Shown: positions 58,776 through 64,000 of the stretch, piece by piece
Numbering within the stretch: the stretch's first letter is position 1
How the letters are laid out: the number at the start of each line of letters is the position of its first letter
NCBI RefSeq assembly: GCF_036785885.1
Contig: NC_092324.1
Coordinates: 25,967,001-26,031,000 of the forward strand
Reading direction: 5' to 3'
Origin: Coffea arabica
Lineage: Eukaryota; Streptophyta; Magnoliopsida; Gentianales; Rubiaceae
DNA length: 64,000 nt
Position numbers and translations under genes: made by a program
The notes under the pieces: generated by a model
What the model was told of the DNA's origin: nothing
Databases searched by the model: none
What the model saw: only the letters and a program-made list of their open reading frames with translations

Positions 58776-59419
58776 GAGATTTATTAAGAGTCTCAATGAT
58801 ATGGTTGGCATTTTCTTTAAGCGTGCGGATCAAAAGCAGATGAAGAATACCAGCAACGACCATACCATTAAGAAAGGTGAATTGAAAATGCAAACCGATT
58901 CAGTTTGTCAAAGGAGCACTGCACCAAATTGGATCTAAAATTCTTTACTAATATCTTTTAAAAATCAATTAAACAATTAAAAAAAAAAGAATACATATTA
59001 GGAATGAAAAATTTCTTGTGTTTTAGGAATCAAAGAAATCGATAACAAATATCTTATATAGTTTGGCAAGCCTTGCAACAAGGAAACATAAGTAAGGAGA
59101 AATTGGAAATAGAAGAGAAAAGGAAACTAAAGTAACTATATATCAGTTGGTGGTGAAATTTAGAATTCTTAGATGCAAAGTGACGCACAAACCAAAAAAG
59201 TTTGCAACAATTCTTTAGGAGAGATTAAGAAATGGAAACTATATATTAGTAATAATTACTTCAAAAGAATTCTTAAATACTGACAGTTTCTCTTGGAGTA
59301 ATTTTAATAAAATTGTTAATTCTTAATTAAATGTGTTATAAGGAGAATAAATTGGTAAATCTAATGAAAGACATTTAAATCTTGAACCTAATCAATGTCA
59401 CAACCGCACTGCAGATCTT

Positions 59420-59660
59420 TTCCACAATCAAAGGTCCATCATTCAAGCACCAGCATTGATGAAGAAACTTTCGAGTATAACACCGAGTGGCTTTGGTGGA
59501 AAATGCATTTGCAAGTTTGTCAAAAGGAGCAGCGCTCTTCTTTCTAAGCTGAGAAACCCTCATTGGATGATTTGTTTAGGATTTTTTTGGGATAATTTGT
59601 TGGTGCAGCGGTAATAATTGAGATGGCCAAAGCCGCCGCCTTGATATAATAACAAATTAA
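59420..59660. repeat. Member of a decayed local repeat family (copy 2)
   Basis: CACCAGCATTGATGAAGAAA, AACTTTCGAGTATAACACC and TGCAAGTTTGTCAAAAGGAG recur in diverged form at 56303-56390 (copy 1) and 62262-62335 (copy 4). Downstream, GGTGCAGCGGTAATAATTGA matches GGTGCAATAATTGAGATAGC at 60543 and 62380. The copies look like old duplicates of one promoter- or UTR-like stretch; what it belonged to is unknown. Confidence 0.55.
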
Positions 59661-59691
59661 CAATTGAGACACGAACGTGACCCATCCATTT

Positions 59692-59735
59692 CTATATATA
59701 TATACACACACGTATATATATATATATATATATAT
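59692..59735. repeat. (TA)n/(CA) microsatellite
   Basis: TATATATATA, CACACACG, then a further run of TA units. Confidence 0.9.
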
Positions 59736-60497
59736 TTTCTCCTGCTAGTTTTATATATTGTTAATATTTTAGCTGTAAATGTTAGCTGTGCCCACCATTT
59801 TCCCGGTATTTTTTAAATGTTAGCTGTCTTTTTATTCTCTCTGTCTCAGGCTCTCAGCTGGCCAAAGCTTGTGACTAGCTGTTGTGAGTACAGAGAATGA
59901 TGAATGAATTTTAGGGCTGCTTACACTTTGATTACATATCGAACTTGGGAGTGAGACATAAGCAACACTTTATCCCTTTGAACTTAAGATATATACATGA
60001 GTAACACTTTATCCTTTTGAACATAAGATATATACAATTTATTTTAAAAAAAAAAAAAAAGATATATGCGATTTGCTCCCAAGATGGATGTATAAAATGT
60101 TTAACAGCACAAAGATTCGGTCCAAAAATTTAATGAAATCACATTAATGCCCAGAAAAATGATAGCCTTTATGTGGGAAAGAGACTTGGTCAATTAGTTA
60201 AAGGTGAAACTACAAGAATTAAAGGTCCTAGGTTTAAAACTCCGGCTACTTAAATGTTTCTTACATCTCACTCCTTCTTGCTAGTATTTTTTTGTTCAAT
60301 TTTTTGAAGTTTCTTTTAATTTTTAGAAAAAATACAGTTTTTGCACCTAAAATAATGATCACGTAGTGAATCACTTTGTGTATTCAATGGTCAAAAGCTC
60401 AGGTTGCAGCTAAATTTGGCTGCCTTGATTTTATAAGCGACATAAAATCAATATTTTAAAAAAGGCAAATTACACTTTATCCCCTTGTGGTTTAGAA

Positions 60498-60785
60498 GCA
60501 CTCTCTTCTTTGACGCTGAGAAGACCACTTCTTGTTGTTTTAGGTGCAATAATTGAGATAGCAAAGCTGCTCTAATATAACAATTGAGAATTTGTCTACT
60601 ATTGTTATTGCTAATATTTTAGGTGGAAATGCCAGTTGTACTGTACCTAACCTTTGTTTTCAGCTTTTTATTTAAATACCAAGGATTAGACCTTTTGAGC
60701 ATCCCAAGGCCCCAGCATTAGCGTAAACTAAGCAGTCTCTGTAACCATAATTAACTAAAACCAAGCAAGATTAGAGAAAGAAGCA
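60498..60785 (+). repeat. 285-bp direct repeat, copy inside the candidate MULE
   Basis: AGAAGCACTCTCTTCTTTGA through ACTAAAACCAAGCAAGATTAG. It matches 62328-62620 closely (for instance TTTTGAGCATCCCAAGGCCC in both). The left edge falls just inside the inverted tip. Confidence 0.85.
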
Positions 60786-60944
60786 AGTGGCTTCATAATT
60801 CATACCAAGTAAGAAAATTTTTTTGTTTATGTAGCATTCATGCATCATGCGGGTCTTACGCCTCAATTTGGTTATCACCCACCACTTTGACCCAACTTCA
60901 GGAAAGTTTTGTTGCCATTTCTCCTACTTTTGATGTTTATTTGC

Positions 60945-60985
60945 TACATTGAGGACAATGTATCGTTTAGGTGTGGGGGGATCAG
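60945..60985 (+). other. Retroelement-like tail motif
   Basis: TACATTGAGGACAATGTATC followed by TTTAGGTGTGGGGGGA resembles the region before the 3' LTR in Athila-like gypsy elements (a GGACAATGT block, then a T-rich and G-rich polypurine-like tract). No LTR border was fixed. From memory of the family, not tested. Confidence 0.4.
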
Positions 60986-62254
60986 TTGTGGTTCTAGTTT
61001 TAGTAGTTTTTAGTTTTTAGGTGTTTTTCCTTTATTTCTAGTTTGTTATTTATCTATCTTTCGTTCATTTTCTTTCTTTCTTTTTGGTGCTTAGCTCTCA
61101 TGTGAATACCAAGGTTTGATGTTGGATTATTGACTCTAATTCTACTATTGTCAAGTTTTAATAATAGAAGTGTATCTAGTTAATGTGGTTGAGTCAAGAA
61201 CATCTCTTTGGTGAATATCAATGATTGCTTGACTCTTTTGATTTCTTTGTTAACTTTTCTAGGCATAGGGAATGATTGTTGGCATTTCATGTAAATTGGT
61301 CCAGTATTAACTTTAGTTCTCCATATTTGAAGAAATGAGGCTAACGGCTACTATTTTTGTTTTCTTTTGCTATGTTATTTTGAGTTATTGTGTTATCTGG
61401 CTGTGAAATAAAATTGACTGTACTCCGCTAGTCATTACTATTGAATAACTGGGGTTCTTCACCAAAAGTGTCGATTCTCGCGTCAAAAGATAGTAATTTC
61501 TATAAGTACGTGATCGTACAGCGATAGGAATTAAGTAACCAGGCTCCTTCATCTGAAAAATGTTGGAGTTCGCGTCAAAAGGCTCCAATGGCTGGAGACT
61601 AAGGGTTTGTTTGATAACATAAAAAAGTGCTGAATCTGAATTTTTTCAAATATTCAGATATTTTGAGTGTTTGATAAATGAAAATCTATTTACTGAACTT
61701 GTTAAGCAGTGCTGAACCTGTGTGTATTTTTTTCAGCACAAGAATCCTAACTGAATGCTTAATTCTGAAAAGATTCAACAGAATTTTTACAACTACCTTA
61801 TCTTATCTACTAAATCTACCCTTGTTTGTTAATTATGCTCAAAATTCTTATCTAATTAAACAACCTAATATTTTCAATCTAACGATTTTTAATTTCTCTT
61901 TTCTCCCTTTTTAATGACTTTCACATCCTCTCCATACTCCTCATATAATATATTTCATCTTTTATATTAATTTGATTTAAAAATAAATATTGTCATTTTC
62001 ATACCTTACAATTTTAAACTAATTAAATCATAGATTCTATTTCTTTTTTGAATGAAAGGATATAAGGGTAAAATTGTCAAATTAAACTTATTAAACATTC
62101 AGCTATAAATATTTATTTAATAAAACACTAAACCACAAGGGGTAAAGTGAAATTTGCACTTTTAAAAATGATGGACGAAAAAAATTCATCTAATGAAATG
62201 TAAGGAACATTTTAAATGATTTTTCCAAAAAAAGTAATAAAGAACAAAAAAAAA

Positions 62255-62625
62255 ACCCAGCATTGATTTAGAAACATTCGAGTAAAACGCCAGTTAGTTT
62301 TGGTGGAAAATGCATTCAAGTTTGTCAAAAGAAGCACTCTCTTCTTCTACGCTGAGAAGACCACTTCTTGTTGTTTTAGGTGCAATAATTGAGATAGCAA
62401 AGCCGCTCTAATATAACAATTGAGAATTTGTCTACTATTGTTATTTCTAATAGTTTAGGTGGAAATGCCAGTTGTACTCTACCTACCTTTGTTTTCAGCA
62501 TTTTATTTATATAGCAAGGATTAGACCTTTTGAGCATCCCAAGGCCCCAGCATTAACGTAAACTAAGCAGTCTCTGTAATCATAATTAACTAAAACCAAG
62601 TAAAATTTGAGAAAGAAGTGATAGA
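62255..62625 (+). repeat. Local repeat family copy 4, with the 285-bp direct repeat
   Basis: CCCAGCATTGATTTAGAAAC and GTTTGTCAAAAGAAGC match the 56.3 and 59.44 kb copies. From 62328 it matches 60498-60785. Confidence 0.75.
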
Positions 62626-63665
62626 GCAATTATTGGGCACCTTTTGCGCTGTTATTTGGTCGTAATTTTGGCTACTTACTGTACTAAGAATTGAGATTTT
62701 GCTCATCTTTCATATTTGTGTAAATTGTAGGTGGTTGGTGTCAAAAGTGCTCTCTTAAGGCGAATTTCCAGAAGACCCTTTATTTCATAGCGTGTCCACG
62801 CCAAAAACTAAAGAGATACACCTAGAAGCCGGACCCGTGGGATTGATAGTAGCAGGAGGGCAATTAGGAAGTCAGGTTCACGTGGACCGCGGGGGTGCAG
62901 GGGATTAAAACTCCTAGAGAATGGCTTTCTGTGGGACGTTTTTGTTCTGCTGGCGGCGGCTACAAAAGAGAAAAGAAAGCCAGATTCAGGGGGGGAGAAT
63001 AGATTAGCTTTTGCTTTTCTGTGGGATGTTTTTCTTTTCGGCAGGGAATAGAAGAAAAGCCAGAATCACGTGGGTTTAGTAGTTTGAGTTTTCGTTTTCT
63101 TCCCTATAGATGATTGCTTTCTCTGTTTTGGTTTCTGATAACTTGTGTGAGACTTTCCCTTTACTTTCCTCCTGTAAGAACTCGAAACAAGAAGGAAGCA
63201 AGACCTTTCGTTTGTAGCCTCATTATTTCACTTTTCCCAATTCTTTGGCAATTAATTGAATGATTTCAATTAAATCACGCGAGATATGAGGAACGGCTAG
63301 TTTTCTCCTCTACCTAAGGATTAACGCGAAGGCGCGGTCCATAACATCTGTGAGATCTAATCGAACTTTCACTATTTCTTCCAATTTGTTACTATTCGTG
63401 CGTTTCCTGAATTAATTATTCATGGTTATTTTATTAATTGAGTATCAACGGTCGGATATTTAATTTAATATAATAGCCTACTGTCACGTTAACTAAATTG
63501 AATCCGTAATTGTTCGTTTAGTTGATAACTAGTGACAACCATCATAATTGACTTTGTGTTGGAGAAACGTAAGATCTAATTTAAATAAACCCTCTTAGCG
63601 TGTTTATTGGTTAGGGTTGGGTTCTTCTAGTTTTAATGCAACTGGATAATTAAATTCCTACGTGT
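62626..63665 (+). repeat. Retroelement fragment, forward orientation
   Basis: Related to the minus strand of 56885-57600 (see that entry). Words such as ATCACGCGAGATATGAGG, ACGCGAAGGCGCGG and CGGTCGGATATTTAATTT are non-coding. It includes two GTGGGA(C/T)GTTTTT blocks with matching flanks (CTTTCTGTGGGACGTTTTTG near 62925 and CTTTTCTGTGGGATGTTTTTC near 63014), an internal repeat of about 90 bp. Confidence 0.45.
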
Positions 63666-64000
63666 TAGGTCTGGTCCCAGAAAAATGACCAACGAGAACA
63701 ATAGAGTTCTTGCCAACTCAATAATGACAATAACAAAATAAATAAATCAAACAGAGAAACATGAAATTTACGTGGTTCGGTCCAATTGACATACGTCCAC
63801 GAGCGAAGGGGTAGCAGATTTACTAAAACAGAAAGAGAGTACAAAAGAGAGAGTACAAAACCTTAGGAAATAATTCCTAGGTCCAAAAGGCACCTAAACT
63901 GAAAACAGAAAAGATCCTAAATAGCACTAAATGCTTAATGGCCCAAAGGCCCATGACTTGCTCTTTTGGTTTGATGCCAAACCAAAACCTCTCTTAGACT
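63666..64000. other. Probable retroelement sequence at window end
   Basis: AAATTTACGTGGTTCGGTCC (about 63766) followed by ACGTCCACGAG is a block I have often seen in plant retroelement LTRs. No coding region; the element continues beyond the window. Confidence 0.35.

Larger units (their letters stand above)
60463..62159. mobile_element. Candidate Mutator-like element with captured local sequence
   Basis: The left tip AGGCAAATTACACTTTATCC plus CCTTGTGGTTTA (60463-60494) is inverted at 62129-62159 (AAACCACAAGGGGTAAAGTG, AATTTGCAC), with a few mismatches and one indel. Perfect 9-bp flanks TTTTAAAAA at 60454-60462 and 62160-62168. Length 1697 bp. Its interior starts with a 285-bp segment (60498-60785) whose twin lies just outside at 62328-62620. 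The TSD is low-complexity, so chance must be considered. No transposase. Confidence 0.55.

Overview
This is plant nuclear DNA, from a eudicot (an asterid such as a coffee relative is a guess from the style of the genes and repeats only). It is AT-rich, its genes have GT-AG introns, and about two thirds of it is transposable elements. I see no bacterial operons, tRNA, rRNA or CRISPR. Only two host genes are supported: a five-exon receptor-like cytoplasmic kinase of subfamily VII (RIPK/PBL-like, 35416-38647) and, 1.5 kb downstream on the same strand, an intronless CC-NB-ARC-LRR resistance gene (40109-43234). Both belong to families that act in immune signalling.

Left third (1-21.5 kb): a nest of transposons. 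A partial gypsy-type LTR (1-1017) is followed by a 4.3-kb solo LTR of a related family in reverse (1023-5305, TSD AATAG). Next is a CACTA element (5330-19518) holding a broken En/Spm-type (Transposase_24-like) gene. A plant L1 LINE with broken ORF1 and ORF2 (6980-18646) lies inside the CACTA. A long solo LTR (12982-18576, TSD AAAAT) lies inside the LINE 3' UTR, and a copia solo LTR (14958-16017, TSD ATTTT) lies inside that. The order of insertion can be read directly from the target-site duplications.

Middle (21.5-32.2 kb): a host segment of about 0.93 kb is tandemly duplicated, and each copy carries a different retroelement. Copy 1 carries a 3.9-kb copia element with near-identical 1023-bp LTRs, a PBS, a gag gene and four polypurine tracts but no pol (TR-GAG-like, SIRE-type). 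Copy 2 carries a 4.3-kb solo gypsy-type LTR, itself hit by a MITE. Each copy is the empty-site control for the insertion in the other. The copia LTR U3 carries an array of GGACGTCC palindromes upstream of a TATA box.

Right half (32-64 kb): the two immune genes, then a full-length hAT element (45521-49342, 8-bp TSD) whose 808-codon transposase has one intron and no visible break. A 1.7-kb Mutator-type MITE follows, with ~150-bp terminal inverted repeats and a 9-bp TSD (49789-51509). From about 51.5 kb to the end there is no convincing gene: only decayed MITEs, locally duplicated fragments, retroelement pieces in both orientations and microsatellites. No clearly new biological system is visible. 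The best leads are the pol-less copia element with its palindromic promoter array, the intact-looking hAT with three hairpins in its 5' region, and the reciprocal empty sites in the tandem duplication.
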